Assembly (NCBI GenBank): GCA_910585015.1
Contig: CAJUCT010000039.1
Coordinates: 1 to 32,467 of the forward strand
Source of the DNA: an uncultured Acetatifactor sp.
GTDB lineage: Bacteria; Bacillota; Clostridia; Lachnospirales; Lachnospiraceae
DNA length: 32,467 nt
Reading direction: 5' to 3'
This document shows, piece after piece, positions 1 to 8,357 of the stretch (positions are counted from its first letter, which is position 1; every line of letters starts with the position of its first letter). The notes under the pieces are model-generated. The model was not told where the DNA came from. It did no database searches and worked only from the letters and a program-made list of their open reading frames with translations. The translations under genes were made by a program, and so were the position numbers.

Positions 1-193
1 CCATAAAAAATAGCAATATAACGATTTGAGTCAATATTTTACAACTTTAGGGATAGAATACCACAATTACACTTATATTTCTATCACATGATTCCCCAGG
101 CGAAAAAAACAGCCGACAGTTGCCGAGGGAAAACAGCGCAGAAAGAATGAGGTATCAAAAGTGATTGAGAACAAAAACGACGCAGGCAAAAAC

Positions 194-604
194 TTAGTTA
201 TGCGTTAATATCAGATTTCCGCCTTCATCCCACGTGAAAGGCAAATAACCACATCTCACAAGGACAGGATTCCATGCGTTTCTCACTCCTTGAAAATGTT
301 CAGCTACAGAATTACGTCCTATGGGGTTATCAAAGCAGTGATGGGTAACAGTCAGAAATGCTTTCAAGGAAAGAGGCAGTTCAACACCTATTTCTTTTTC
401 CAATACCTTGATTTCCCCATCCGAAATCATAGCCGGAACCAACTTCCATTTCTTCCATTCATCATTAGGGTTCACATCATCACTCCACATTTCTTTTTCA
501 TCTTCCTCAAGAGGAAGTGTCACACGAATTTCTTCCTGTGAAAGCTTCTGATAATACTGTTCAAAAAAATTTCTCATGTACTCCTGATACTCGGCATAGG
601 TCAT
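194..604 (-). CDS. SUKH (SMI1/KNR4)-type protein, C-terminally short
   Basis: The ATG at 604 is chosen because AAAGGAG lies 8-9 nt upstream; the open frame continues to 667 without a better site. The 137-residue product has a charged N-terminal helix region, then the SUKH-like pattern: a Glu-rich helix, LPLSLKAFL, and near the end GYLPFTWDEGGN, which corresponds to the usual 'lPF..d..Gn' strand. SUKH proteins are mostly immunity proteins of polymorphic toxins or related cytoplasmic binding proteins. The family normally continues some tens of residues beyond this strand, but the frame stops five residues later (LILTH-N), so the C-terminus looks truncated. No toxin gene is next to it. Function as immunity is inference. 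Confidence 0.6.
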   Translation of the reverse strand: MTYAEYQEYMRNFFEQYYQKLSQEEIRVTLPLEEDEKEMWSDDVNPNDEWKKWKLVPAMISDGEIKVLEKEIGVELPLSLKAFLTVTHHCFDNPIGRNSVAEHFQGVRNAWNPVLVRCGYLPFTWDEGGNLILTHN

Positions 605-644
605 TTCAGCACTCTCCTTTTTAATCCGATTTGTTGTTGTATTT

Positions 645-673
645 AGTCTAACACACTTACCAAACATCTACAA
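645..673 (-). promoter_or_regulatory. Sigma-A-type promoter of the SUKH-type gene
   Basis: On the minus strand, TTGTAG (668-673) and TAGACT (645-650) are separated by 17 nt, about 40 nt upstream of the ATG at 604. Spacing is ideal and each box matches the consensus at four positions. Confidence 0.5.
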
Positions 674-757
674 CATTCCGTATATGAAAAAGTTAAAAGA
701 ATGAATTCTTCACTTGACAATGTGGCATACAGCTTATGACGGAAGATGAAATTGCGG

Positions 758-1425
758 TCATGGACGGAGGGAAATGTATCTTGCAGCTATGCGGGGTACG
801 CCCGTACTTTTCGGACAAATTCCACATAACGAAGCACCCGAAATATAAGTACCCGTCCGACGCAGACCCGAAGAACGGGGCGTTGCGGAAGCCGCCTCCG
901 GTACAATCAACGCTTTCGGATATTTTTTCTGCATTTTATCCCGTTCAGAAACTAAAATCTGCCATTCGTAATCCATTTTTCTGTATGTGATAATATCCGA
1001 TTTATCCAACGCGTCAAATTGTGCCGCTCCGCATTTTATAACGCCATATTGTTCAAGCAGTTCATCTTTCGGTTTGGAAAAAACAACTTTTCCCTCATGG
1101 ATAAAAACAATGTAATCGGCAATTTTTTCTAAATCGCTGGTAATGTGGGAAGATACCAGTATGGAGTGTTCTTCGTCCTGCACAAAGTCCAAAAGCATAT
1201 CCAGAATATCGTCCCGGATGACAGGGTCAAGCCCGCTGGTTGCTTCGTCCAAAATCAGCAGCTTAGAATGGTGTGAAAGGGCTACAGAAATAGCCAACTT
1301 CATTTTACGCCATTTTCTCCAATCAGTCCGACAATAGAGCCGCTTGGAACGCTAAAGGAAACATTGTCCAAAACAAAATCTTTATATGCTTTGGTAAGAC
1401 CTGAAATAATCAAAGCATTGTTCAT
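758..1425 (-). pseudogene. ABC transporter ATP-binding protein, internal deletion (YtrB-like)
   Basis: The start ATG at 1425 is 2 nt after the stop of the GntR gene and has GAGGA upstream. The first part reads through to the Walker A beginning (GLIGENG), but the expected GKST does not follow; the frame ends after two more codons. A second frame resumes at once at about 1303 with KLAISVALSHH and a complete Walker B/D-loop (LLILDEATSGLDP) and an SSHI switch region. The segment between Walker A and the signature motif (roughly 80-100 residues in this family) is absent, together with a frame change. The C-terminal end also loses family resemblance after the KYP motif. A product without the P-loop lysine and signature motif cannot be an active ATPase. 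Family assignment is firm; the YtrB-like subtype follows from its GntR partner. Confidence 0.8.
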
Positions 1426-1427
1426 TG

Positions 1428-1801
1428 TCAATCCTCCTCATACAATAGTGTCAACAAATTGAGTAATTTATTAAGTGATATTCCACTTGTGCGGGCTATC
1501 TCAATAGCCTCATTAAATCGTTCCTCTATTTTTTTCTGCTGTTCTTCAAGATAAAAATCTTGGTTTTGCACTGATACGTAGCAACCTTTTCCGGCTGTCG
1601 TTTCTATAAAACCGTCTGTTTGAAGAAGGTCGTATGCCCTTTGTACCGTCAAAACACTAATCTGCAATGATTTTGCAAGAGAACGGATAGAAGGAAGCGC
1701 TTTCCGGCTTTCAGTTCGCCATTCATAATCTGCGATTTAATTTGTGTTGAAATTTGCTCATACAGAGGGCGACTTGTTTTGTTGCTCACGACAATTTCCA
1801 A
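1428..1801 (-). pseudogene. GntR-family regulator (YtrA-type), frameshifted
   Basis: A TTG at 1801 (with GGCGGTGAG just upstream) opens a frame reading RPLYEQI, the classical N-terminus of short YtrA-type GntR regulators. Near 1695-1705 the reading frame must shift by one base to continue into ALPSIRSLAKSLQIS and TVQRAYDLLQTDGFIET, the rest of the winged helix. The C-terminal part is a short helical tail of about 50 residues, normal for the YtrA subfamily, which is usually encoded next to an ABC transporter, as here. Both partners are broken, so the operon is probably dead, unless the single-base change is a sequencing error. Confidence 0.8.
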
Positions 1802-1880
1802 AGTCTCACCGCCTTTCTGTCTTTAACTGTATTGCTTCAACAAGCACAGTATAATACATAGCGGCTGTCAAGGGGGAATA

Positions 1881-1916
1881 TAAAAAAGCAGGCAAACGAT
1901 TTGTGTTTGTCCTGCT
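1881..1916 (-). terminator. Rho-independent terminator
   Basis: On the minus strand a stem of AGCAGGACAAAC pairs with GTTTGCCTGCT (one bulged base, 7-nt loop) and is followed directly by a run of six Ts. It lies 2 nt past the stop of the 43-codon ORF, implying that this strand is transcribed here. Confidence 0.75.
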
Positions 1917-1918
1917 CT

Positions 1919-2050
1919 TTACTGCTTATAAAATTTAGAATAGCGCGCTGGCCAGCAATAATTTTCTCCAGCAGCTTTATCTTGGCGCCTCAACAATGTA
2001 TCGGATATACCTGTAATGCTGTCCCTATCAAATAATATAGTACTCTTCAT
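1919..2050 (-). CDS. Possible 43-residue protein or gene remnant
   Basis: An ATG at 2050 with AAGGGA 8 nt upstream opens a 43-codon frame that ends exactly before a good terminator. The product is hydrophilic, starts MKSTILFDRD and ends in an aromatic stretch (YCWPARYSKFYK). I do not recognise a family. It could be the tail of a lost larger gene, because the neighbouring DNA is full of decayed genes, but its own start site and terminator make a small transcription unit possible. Confidence 0.3.
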   Translation of the reverse strand: MKSTILFDRDSITGISDTLLRRQDKAAGENYCWPARYSKFYKQ

Positions 2051-2292
2051 CTGAATATCCCTTCAGCGAAACACGATTTATATGCCTGATTATAAAGTAT
2101 TTGCCTGCTGCCTGCAATGCATATTTGATTGTTTATCCTGTCTATTTAAGAGGGGTTCCGGCACCCTGCTTTATGAGTTATACTGCAGACCGCCGGAATT
2201 TACAGTACGAAAATGAGCAAAGGTACCTTGCCGGCGGTGTGCAGTCGGGATATGCAGCAAGTTTTACTGGTGCGCAGTGTAAAATAAGAAGT

Positions 2293-4596
2293 TCATAAAT
2301 AGTTCTGGCAGTATTCATAACTGCCGGCCTCCAGCATGTGAACCGTGCCGTCCGGCAGCGTCAGCCGGGTCTCGGCGGGAGTGGCAACCTGTATCTTAAC
2401 TTTGTCCCCCTCCGCCTGCCAGGCCACTTTGATCTCCCCCCTGCGGCTGCGGTAGCTGCCCTCGGCATGCCCCAGCCGCCGGTCTATAAAGGGCTGTACG
2501 GCGATTCTGGCATAGCCCGGCTCCAGGGGCCGGATGCCCAGGATATAGCGATAATAGAACTCGCCCACACTGCCAAAGGAATAATGGTTGAAAGATACCA
2601 TATTATCACCGCTCATCTTGCTCTCGTTGACGGTGCCATCAGGCCGCAGGGCGTCCCAGCGCTCCCAGGTGGTGGTTGCGCCGCAGTTCACCTGGTAAAG
2701 CCATCCGGGGCACTTTTCATTCAACAGCAGATCAAAGGCCAATCCACTCTGTCCGTGGTCTGCCAGCATGGGCAGCAGATGCTCTGTGGCAAAAAATCCC
2801 GTCTGCATCCCCTCCGTCCGCAGCTTTTCCACCAATTTCTCAAAGCAGGCGTCCCAAAGTTCCCCCTGAGGTATAACCATCTGCAGCGCCATGACATAAG
2901 CGCCTTGGTAATCGTCTTTCATGGAACCGTCCTTTTTCACAAAGGCTTTCATATAAGCCTGCCTGGTCTTCTCCCGCTGGGCACGGAAACGCTCCTCATC
3001 TTCGCTTTTCCCCAGCAGCTTTGCCGTCTCCGAGAGAATACGCAGATCATTTACAATAAAGGCGTTGGACACCGGACCGTTGTGCATGGCCATATATTTT
3101 ACGTCCTTGCCCGGGGCCAGCCAGTCCCCCAGACTGGGACCTATCCACAGATCTTTTTTGCCCATCAGTCCCTTTCCCATATGTCGGATCTCACACTCTA
3201 CATGGGTTTTCATGCTATCATACTGTTCCTGCAGATGCCGGAGGGTGCCGAACTGCTGCCACATCATCCAGGGCAGTATGGTCACGGCGTTGCCCCAGCC
3301 CAACATGCTCATAAAGCCTACGCCCTCCGGCCCCCGGGCAGGCACCACCGGAGCCACGTAACCCTCGGAATTGTCCATCTGGGTATAGCGGATATCCCGC
3401 AGGAATTTGGCCAGGAAGTCCTCCGTGTCATAATTGTACGCTCCCGTCAGGGCAAACACATGCCCGTCTCCGGTGTAGCCCATGCGCTCGTCCCGCTGGG
3501 GGCAGTCCGTGGGCACTTCCAGATAATTGCTGCGCTGTCCCCACACCTGGTTGCGGTACAGCTGCTCCACCTTGGGGTTGCCGCAGGTAAAATATCCCGT
3601 GCGCTCCATCTGGCTGTGAACAGCGTAGGCGGTCAGCAGGCCCTCCTGGTACGCCGCGCCGGACAGTTCCACATAGCGGAAACCCATAAAACTGAACCGG
3701 GGACGGTATTTCTTTGTCTCTGTTCCCTTGTAATACACGGTTTCCGCCTTGGCTTTGCGCAGATTGGCGGTATAGAGACTGCCGTCCTTGTTCAGGATCT
3801 CCCCATGGCGCAGTTTGAGCACTTCCCCCTGCATATGGGCCGGATCAATCTCCACAAAACCCGCGAAGTTCTGCCCGAAATCCAGTATGGTCACGTCCCC
3901 CCGGCGGGTGACGGATTTTACCGGGATCTCCTCCTGCACTTTCGTGTACAAAATTCCGTCCTCCAGCACTTCCGGAAGCTTGCCCGTATAGACTGTGGGG
4001 CATGCCTTTTCCGGTACATCGCCAGACGCAATTACTGTATTGAATTGATCCGAATTTGAAGACGGCGCATTGGAATTATGAGCGATGGGTTCCATCTCCG
4101 CAGACTTTGCATGGTAAATCTCGCCGTCATAGAGGCCCGCGTAGTCATAAGGACTTTCCAACACAGTCACCGTGCCGTCGTTGCTGGAGAAAGTCACAGG
4201 GCCCTCCGCCGTCTCCACCGTCAATATCCATGCCACGGCGGAATGTTCCCCGTAAATCCGGCATTTGTTGTCAAAAGTGTAACGGCCGCAGTACCAGCCC
4301 TGGCCCAGATAAACCCGGAGTGTGTTCTCCCCTGCCGCCAGCATCTGTGTCACATCATAGGTCTGCACCTGGAGCATATGATGATAGTAGGTATAGCCCG
4401 GGGCAAACAGAATATCCCCCACCTTTTCCCCATTCAGTTCCGCCTCATAAATCCCCAGAGCGGTGATGCATAAGCTGGCTTTTTTGACTTCTTTGGTCGG
4501 TACACCCACGGGGATGGTCTGTGAAAATACATCCACCGCGCCTTCCACATAGGGGCGATCGGCCTGGATAAATTGAGATCTCAGTTGTTCATACAT
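2293..4596 (-). CDS. GH78 alpha-L-rhamnosidase
   Basis: The 767-residue enzyme removes terminal alpha-L-rhamnose from glycosides by inversion. The ATG at 4596 is preferred to the longer frame starting at 4641 because GGAGA lies 7 nt upstream. The N-terminal half is beta-sandwich (LNGEKVGD and PGYTYY strands, then the DFGQNFAGFVEI motif of the family). The (alpha/alpha)6 barrel carries DCPQRDERMGYTGD at residues 364-377, in which Glu370 is the expected general acid, and GATTTWERWD with Glu645 as the expected base. No signal peptide is visible, so it is probably cytoplasmic. It is the last gene of an operon with the isomerase-like protein and the GH2 enzyme. Natural substrate (plant glycoside or polysaccharide fragment) cannot be told from sequence. 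Confidence 0.93.
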   Translation of the reverse strand: MYEQLRSQFIQADRPYVEGAVDVFSQTIPVGVPTKEVKKASLCITALGIYEAELNGEKVGDILFAPGYTYYHHMLQVQTYDVTQMLAAGENTLRVYLGQGWYCGRYTFDNKCRIYGEHSAVAWILTVETAEGPVTFSSNDGTVTVLESPYDYAGLYDGEIYHAKSAEMEPIAHNSNAPSSNSDQFNTVIASGDVPEKACPTVYTGKLPEVLEDGILYTKVQEEIPVKSVTRRGDVTILDFGQNFAGFVEIDPAHMQGEVLKLRHGEILNKDGSLYTANLRKAKAETVYYKGTETKKYRPRFSFMGFRYVELSGAAYQEGLLTAYAVHSQMERTGYFTCGNPKVEQLYRNQVWGQRSNYLEVPTDCPQRDERMGYTGDGHVFALTGAYNYDTEDFLAKFLRDIRYTQMDNSEGYVAPVVPARGPEGVGFMSMLGWGNAVTILPWMMWQQFGTLRHLQEQYDSMKTHVECEIRHMGKGLMGKKDLWIGPSLGDWLAPGKDVKYMAMHNGPVSNAFIVNDLRILSETAKLLGKSEDEERFRAQREKTRQAYMKAFVKKDGSMKDDYQGAYVMALQMVIPQGELWDACFEKLVEKLRTEGMQTGFFATEHLLPMLADHGQSGLAFDLLLNEKCPGWLYQVNCGATTTWERWDALRPDGTVNESKMSGDNMVSFNHYSFGSVGEFYYRYILGIRPLEPGYARIAVQPFIDRRLGHAEGSYRSRRGEIKVAWQAEGDKVKIQVATPAETRLTLPDGTVHMLEAGSYEYCQNYL

Positions 4597-4708
4597 GGCA
4601 ATTTCTCCTATATTATTATGATGATCACTAAAACTTGCCAATTAACCCGACTCACCAGCGAAAGACACCAGGGACACTGCGGCAAATATCATCGCCCGTG
4701 AGTATATG

Positions 4709-4786
4709 TTTGAATGTTTCACATTCAAATACTGATTGGTGCAGTATCGCAGGCCAGCCTGCGATATGCAGGAAAGAGGTAAGTTT
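4709..4786 (+). repeat. Structured intergenic repeat, single copy
   Basis: Two hairpins are visible. Hairpin A is TTTGAATG, loop TTTCA, CATTCAAA (4709-4729). Hairpin B is TATCGCAGGC, CA, GCCTGCGATA (4745-4766). They are joined by a 15-nt linker, and a purine-rich tail GCAGGAAAGAGGTAAG follows. The element is the reverse complement of the unit tandemly repeated at 8047-8289. It sits between the isomerase-like gene and the rhamnosidase gene in the operon, so it would be part of the mRNA (read from the other strand). Confidence 0.85.
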
Positions 4787-4835
4787 CGGGCATATGCTGT
4801 TAGAAGTTCCGCATATTCCCTATCGGCACACATAC

Positions 4836-5684
4836 CTAAAAATGTGCGTTCAGAAATTCCGCGCTGCGCTCGAAGCTCTTCACCGGGCTCTTGTCGATCC
4901 AGTTGCGGTGGCTTTCCAGAATCACCGCCTCCACGCCCGCCGCTTTGGCTTTCTCCGCCAGAGCCGCCAGGGGCATGGCACCGTAGCCCAGTTCCATACT
5001 GTCACTTTTCAGGATGGGTGTCATACAGGGTCCCTCCTGTCGGGTTCCCCGGTCGTTGATATGCCACAGCTTCATCCGGTTTCCCAGAGCATTCATCACT
5101 GCCAGGGGATTGGCGCCGCACTCGGCGCACCAGTAGCTGTCAAACTCAAAATTTACCGCATCCGGGTCTGTCTCCGCCAGCAGCAGCTGATAAGCGTTCT
5201 GGTTCGGAGCCACCTGTAAAAATTCACAGTTGTGGTTGTGGTAAAGCAGTTCCACCCCCTCTTTCCGCAGGGCGTCCCCGGCCTTGTTCAGCCTCTGGGC
5301 AAGTTCCCTGACCGCGTCCTTGTCATTGTAAGCAAAACGGTACATTCCTGTGATCACAATTTTGTCCGTGCCAAATCTTCCGGCCTCCTGGGCCACAGCC
5401 CCCGGGTCCCGCTCCACGCTGCCCAGATCCTGGTGAATGGAAACCACCTTGAGTCCACTGTCCTTTACCAGCCGCAGCCAATCCAGCTTACCGCCATTTC
5501 CCACCGGCATCCCTGCAGCCCTGGTCATCAGCCTGACCATCATCCCGCTGGGATGAATCATGAATCCGCATAGCTCAATCCCATTATAACCGGCTTCCTT
5601 CATTTTTCTCATAGTGTCCGCTGCCTGGGCCTCTTTGTTCATCACCGTGCCCAACATAAATTGTTGTACTGCTTTTATCGGCAT
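4836..5684 (-). CDS. Sugar phosphate isomerase/epimerase-like TIM barrel protein
   Basis: The 282-residue protein belongs to the xylose isomerase-like/AP endonuclease 2 TIM-barrel superfamily. Candidate metal ligands lie at strand ends: Glu in GIELCGF, His in LLYHNHNCEF, Asp in NFEFDSYW, His in LWHINDR and Glu in ILESH. The start at 5684 has GAGGAG 8 nt upstream. It follows the GH2 gene in the operon (83-nt gap with a small hairpin) and precedes the rhamnosidase. In such loci these proteins isomerise or epimerise a released sugar, or act on a 3-keto sugar glycoside. No Gfo/Idh/MocA oxidoreductase is present in the window, so the keto-sugar role is less supported. The exact reaction is unknown. 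Confidence 0.85.
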   Translation of the reverse strand: MPIKAVQQFMLGTVMNKEAQAADTMRKMKEAGYNGIELCGFMIHPSGMMVRLMTRAAGMPVGNGGKLDWLRLVKDSGLKVVSIHQDLGSVERDPGAVAQEAGRFGTDKIVITGMYRFAYNDKDAVRELAQRLNKAGDALRKEGVELLYHNHNCEFLQVAPNQNAYQLLLAETDPDAVNFEFDSYWCAECGANPLAVMNALGNRMKLWHINDRGTRQEGPCMTPILKSDSMELGYGAMPLAALAEKAKAAGVEAVILESHRNWIDKSPVKSFERSAEFLNAHF

Positions 5685-5739
5685 ATTCTTTACTCCTCAT
5701 ATTTCAGAAAATCCACTATTTGACGCTCCAATTCCGCCC

Positions 5740-5762
5740 CCGCCAATCACCTCTCTTGGCGG
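5740..5762 (-). other. Intergenic hairpin between GH2 and isomerase-like genes
   Basis: CCGCCAA and TTGGCGG form a 7-bp stem with a 9-nt loop immediately after the GH2 stop codon. There is no T run, so it is more likely an mRNA-stabilising or processing hairpin in the operon than a terminator. Confidence 0.45.
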
Positions 5763-5767
5763 TCTGC

Positions 5768-8002
5768 TCATACGGTTTTCCTAATCCCCTGCAAAACCCG
5801 GTTCAGCTGCCGGATGCTCTCCTCCTCAATATTGCCGGCCTGTTTGAGCAGGCTGATCAGCGTCATGCGGCCCATCATCCGCTGCAAAGCGGGATTGTCC
5901 TTCACGGACTCCGCCACGTCCCCTCTGGAAGCCGCGCCTTTTGCCATCATCTGCTCCACAATGGCCCCGGCCTCGGGGTTGGCCCGCAGATCCGCCAGCG
6001 TGTCGGACACGGAGAAGCAGTCCGGGTCAAGGGCCTCCTGATCAAACCAGTTGACCACATCCTGTTTTTTCACAAAAATATAATCCGGGTTTTCCTTTTC
6101 CACCCTGCGGATCAGAATACTTTCGCTCTGTCCTGCCGCCCTGGCTTCTATTACATGCTCTGTCACATGCTTTTCCATGGATTCTCCCTGGGCCCCGGCC
6201 GTATGCCCCTCGGAGATGGGAACCTGGAAGCGGAATACCCGATGCCCTTCCTGGGTGGCAAAATGCTTACCGTCCACATACAGGGACACCTCATCCGCGT
6301 TGGAGTACACCTTGACCTCCGTCACGTCCTCCGCCCGGTCCACATACCTGCTGCCGCAGATATGCACCATGGGTTCCTTATTCCATGCCGCCTTGTAAAG
6401 ATAGAACGCGTCTTTCCTCGTCTGGCGGTCAAAAGTCACCAGTCCCTTTTGATTTTCCCCGTGTTTGCCGCCCTCGTCCCTGCCGTCAGCCGCAAAATCA
6501 AACAGGTTCCACACATGGGTAGCCCAGAGCCAGGGCCGCTTTTCGATCATCTCCAGCATGTGCTCATGGTACACTGCCTGATAGGATTCACTGTAGTCCC
6601 CCTTTTCGGGCCTGCTGTTCTGAAACCCGGGATTAGCGTCCGCCCCGTACTCGCTGAAGCCGATGGGCCTGTCAGGATATTTGCTGTGATACTCGTCAAA
6701 AAACTCCTCGTTCTGTTCCAACTCTCCCAGATACCAGCCAAAATACAGATTATAGCTGTTCACATCGGGGATATCCAATATGGGGCTGTCCGTCTCCAGC
6801 ATAAACACATTGGCCATGGTGGTGAGGCGGGTGGTATCCAGCCGGTGGCACAGATCGTTCAGCAGTCTGTGGTTTTCCATCAAATCCTCATTTACGGCGC
6901 TGGCGGCAGTGATCTCATTGCTCAGGCCCCAAACCACGATAGAGGGATGGTTGTAGCACTGGGCCACAAGCTCTTCCATCTGGCGCAGGGTGTTCTCCCG
7001 TCCGTTTTTCATATGCATGGTGATATAAGGAATCTCCGCCCATACGATAATGCCGTTCTCGTCGCACAGATCATAAAATTCCTGGGCGTGCTGGTAATGG
7101 GCCAGACGCAGGGTGTTGGCGCCCAGTTCCCGTACAATGGCCATGTCCTGCCTGTGATGCTCCATGGTCAGCGCATTGCCCACGCCCTTATGATCCTGGT
7201 GGCGGCTCACACCCCGCAGAGGATAACTGCGCCCGTTGAGCAGAAATCCTTTCTCGGCATTTATTTCATAATGGCGGCAGCCAAAGCGGGCAGATATCTG
7301 ATCCCCGCTGTCCAGAGCGGCCGCAGCTGTATATAAATATGGATCTTCCACCCCATCCCATAAGTGGACATTCTCAATTGTAAACACCGCCGTGGCGTGA
7401 TTCCCGTCCGGGCTTACCCGCTGGCTCTGGCCGTTTGCGCCATCAATGGTGATGGTCACATCCCCCTGGCCCACCTGCCAGGTCTCCACCGTCACCCGGG
7501 CCGTACCGGTGCGCAAATCCACCTCGGGCGTCACCTTGATGCCCGGCGCGCCGCAGTAGGAAAGATCAAAATGTGTCTCCGGCACCAGGATCAGGTTCAC
7601 ATCCCGGTACAATCCCCCGTAAAAAGTGAAATCCGCCTTCTGGGGATAGACGATGTCATTATCGCCGTTGTCCACGGAAATGGCCAGTTCATTGCGCTCC
7701 TGTAGATATTCCGTCAGTTCCACGCGAAATGCGGAATAGCCTCCCTGATGGGATGCCAGAAGCTTTCCGTTTAAGCTTACCTGCGCAGACATAGCGGCGC
7801 CGCATACTTCGAGATATACCCTGGTTCCCTCCTCCATGACAGGTTTATCCAAAGTGCGGGTATACAGGCAGACACCCCGGAAATAATCATTTCCCCCGTC
7901 CTGTCCGTCCACGGCATTCCAGGTGTGGGGCAGATTCACCTCTGTGCTCTGACCACTCTGGGTAAAAACCCAATTTTCATTCAAAGATATTATCTTTCTC
8001 AT
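5768..8002 (-). CDS. GH2 family glycoside hydrolase (beta-galactosidase/glucuronidase-like)
   Basis: The 744-residue enzyme is first in a three-gene operon. The ATG at 8002 follows AGGAGGGTTTGC, a strong site, so the extra residues of the longer open frame are not used. An N-terminal jelly roll (LPHTWNAVDGQDGG, DYFRGVCLY) and an Ig-like domain precede the TIM barrel (GVSRHQDHKG, LGANTLRLAHYQH). Glu363 in GLSNEI is the expected acid/base and Glu451 in GFSEYGAD the expected nucleophile of this retaining family. A C-terminal Ig-like domain and a helical tail (about residues 655-744) follow. No signal peptide is seen. The sugar specificity (galactoside, glucuronide or other) cannot be decided from sequence alone. 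Confidence 0.92.
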   Translation of the reverse strand: MRKIISLNENWVFTQSGQSTEVNLPHTWNAVDGQDGGNDYFRGVCLYTRTLDKPVMEEGTRVYLEVCGAAMSAQVSLNGKLLASHQGGYSAFRVELTEYLQERNELAISVDNGDNDIVYPQKADFTFYGGLYRDVNLILVPETHFDLSYCGAPGIKVTPEVDLRTGTARVTVETWQVGQGDVTITIDGANGQSQRVSPDGNHATAVFTIENVHLWDGVEDPYLYTAAAALDSGDQISARFGCRHYEINAEKGFLLNGRSYPLRGVSRHQDHKGVGNALTMEHHRQDMAIVRELGANTLRLAHYQHAQEFYDLCDENGIIVWAEIPYITMHMKNGRENTLRQMEELVAQCYNHPSIVVWGLSNEITAASAVNEDLMENHRLLNDLCHRLDTTRLTTMANVFMLETDSPILDIPDVNSYNLYFGWYLGELEQNEEFFDEYHSKYPDRPIGFSEYGADANPGFQNSRPEKGDYSESYQAVYHEHMLEMIEKRPWLWATHVWNLFDFAADGRDEGGKHGENQKGLVTFDRQTRKDAFYLYKAAWNKEPMVHICGSRYVDRAEDVTEVKVYSNADEVSLYVDGKHFATQEGHRVFRFQVPISEGHTAGAQGESMEKHVTEHVIEARAAGQSESILIRRVEKENPDYIFVKKQDVVNWFDQEALDPDCFSVSDTLADLRANPEAGAIVEQMMAKGAASRGDVAESVKDNPALQRMMGRMTLISLLKQAGNIEEESIRQLNRVLQGIRKTV

Positions 8003-8046
8003 GCAAACCCTCCTGTTATTTTTTGTTATATTCACAAACGGTTAGA

Positions 8047-8289
8047 TTTTCCTTCCAAACTTTCCTCTTTCCTGCATATCGCAGGCTGAGCCTGCGATAC
8101 TGCGTTAATGCGTATTTGGAAGTTTTCCTTCCAAACTTTCCTCTTTCCTGCATATCGCAGGCTGGCCTGCGATACTGCGTTAATGCGTATTTGGAAGTTT
8201 TCCTTCCAAACTTTCCTCTTTCCTGCATATCGCAGGCTGGCCTGCGATACTGCGTTAATGCGTATTTGGAAGTTTTCCTTCCAAACTTA
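8047..8289. repeat. 75-bp tandem repeat array with two hairpins per unit
   Basis: Three full units (8047-8122, 8123-8197, 8198-8272) and a 17-nt partial unit are nearly identical. The first unit is 76 bp because its palindrome has an extra base (11-bp arms, 1-nt centre) where the others have TATCGCAGGC, TG, GCCTGCGATA (10-bp arms). Across each unit junction TTTGGAAG, TTTTC, CTTCCAAA forms a second hairpin. The array fills the intergenic space between the divergent GH2 and araC-type genes. It has no unique spacers, so it is not a CRISPR array. As 75 is a multiple of three, the array stays open when translated, but nothing indicates that it is a protein. Confidence 0.95.
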
Positions 8290-8290
8290 C

Positions 8291-8319
8291 TTATATCTAT
8301 TTTGTATATATGCTATAAT
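8291..8319 (+). promoter_or_regulatory. Extended -10 promoter of the AraC-type gene
   Basis: TGCTATAAT (8311-8319) is a perfect extended -10 element; the -35 region (TTATAT, 8291-8296) is poor. It lies directly after the tandem repeat array and about 38 nt before the ATG. Confidence 0.6.
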
Positions 8320-8357
8320 GACCTAAATACCCACCCCTGGAACGGAGGCATCTTTAT

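Noticed and set aside
2190..2260. ACCGCCGG and CCGGCGGT inverted repeat after the rhamnosidase gene
   Set aside because: The arms are only 8 bp, about 30 nt apart, with no T run, so neither a terminator nor an operator can be supported.
2338..4059. 573-codon plus-strand open frame
   Set aside because: It is antisense to the GH78 gene, has no ribosome binding site and shows low-complexity composition; it is a shadow of a GC-rich coding strand.
5720..7336. 538-codon plus-strand open frame
   Set aside because: It lies antisense to the GH2 gene, which has complete catalytic motifs.
8047..8289. CRISPR array
   Set aside because: Units are contiguous and identical with no variable spacers, and no cas genes are nearby.
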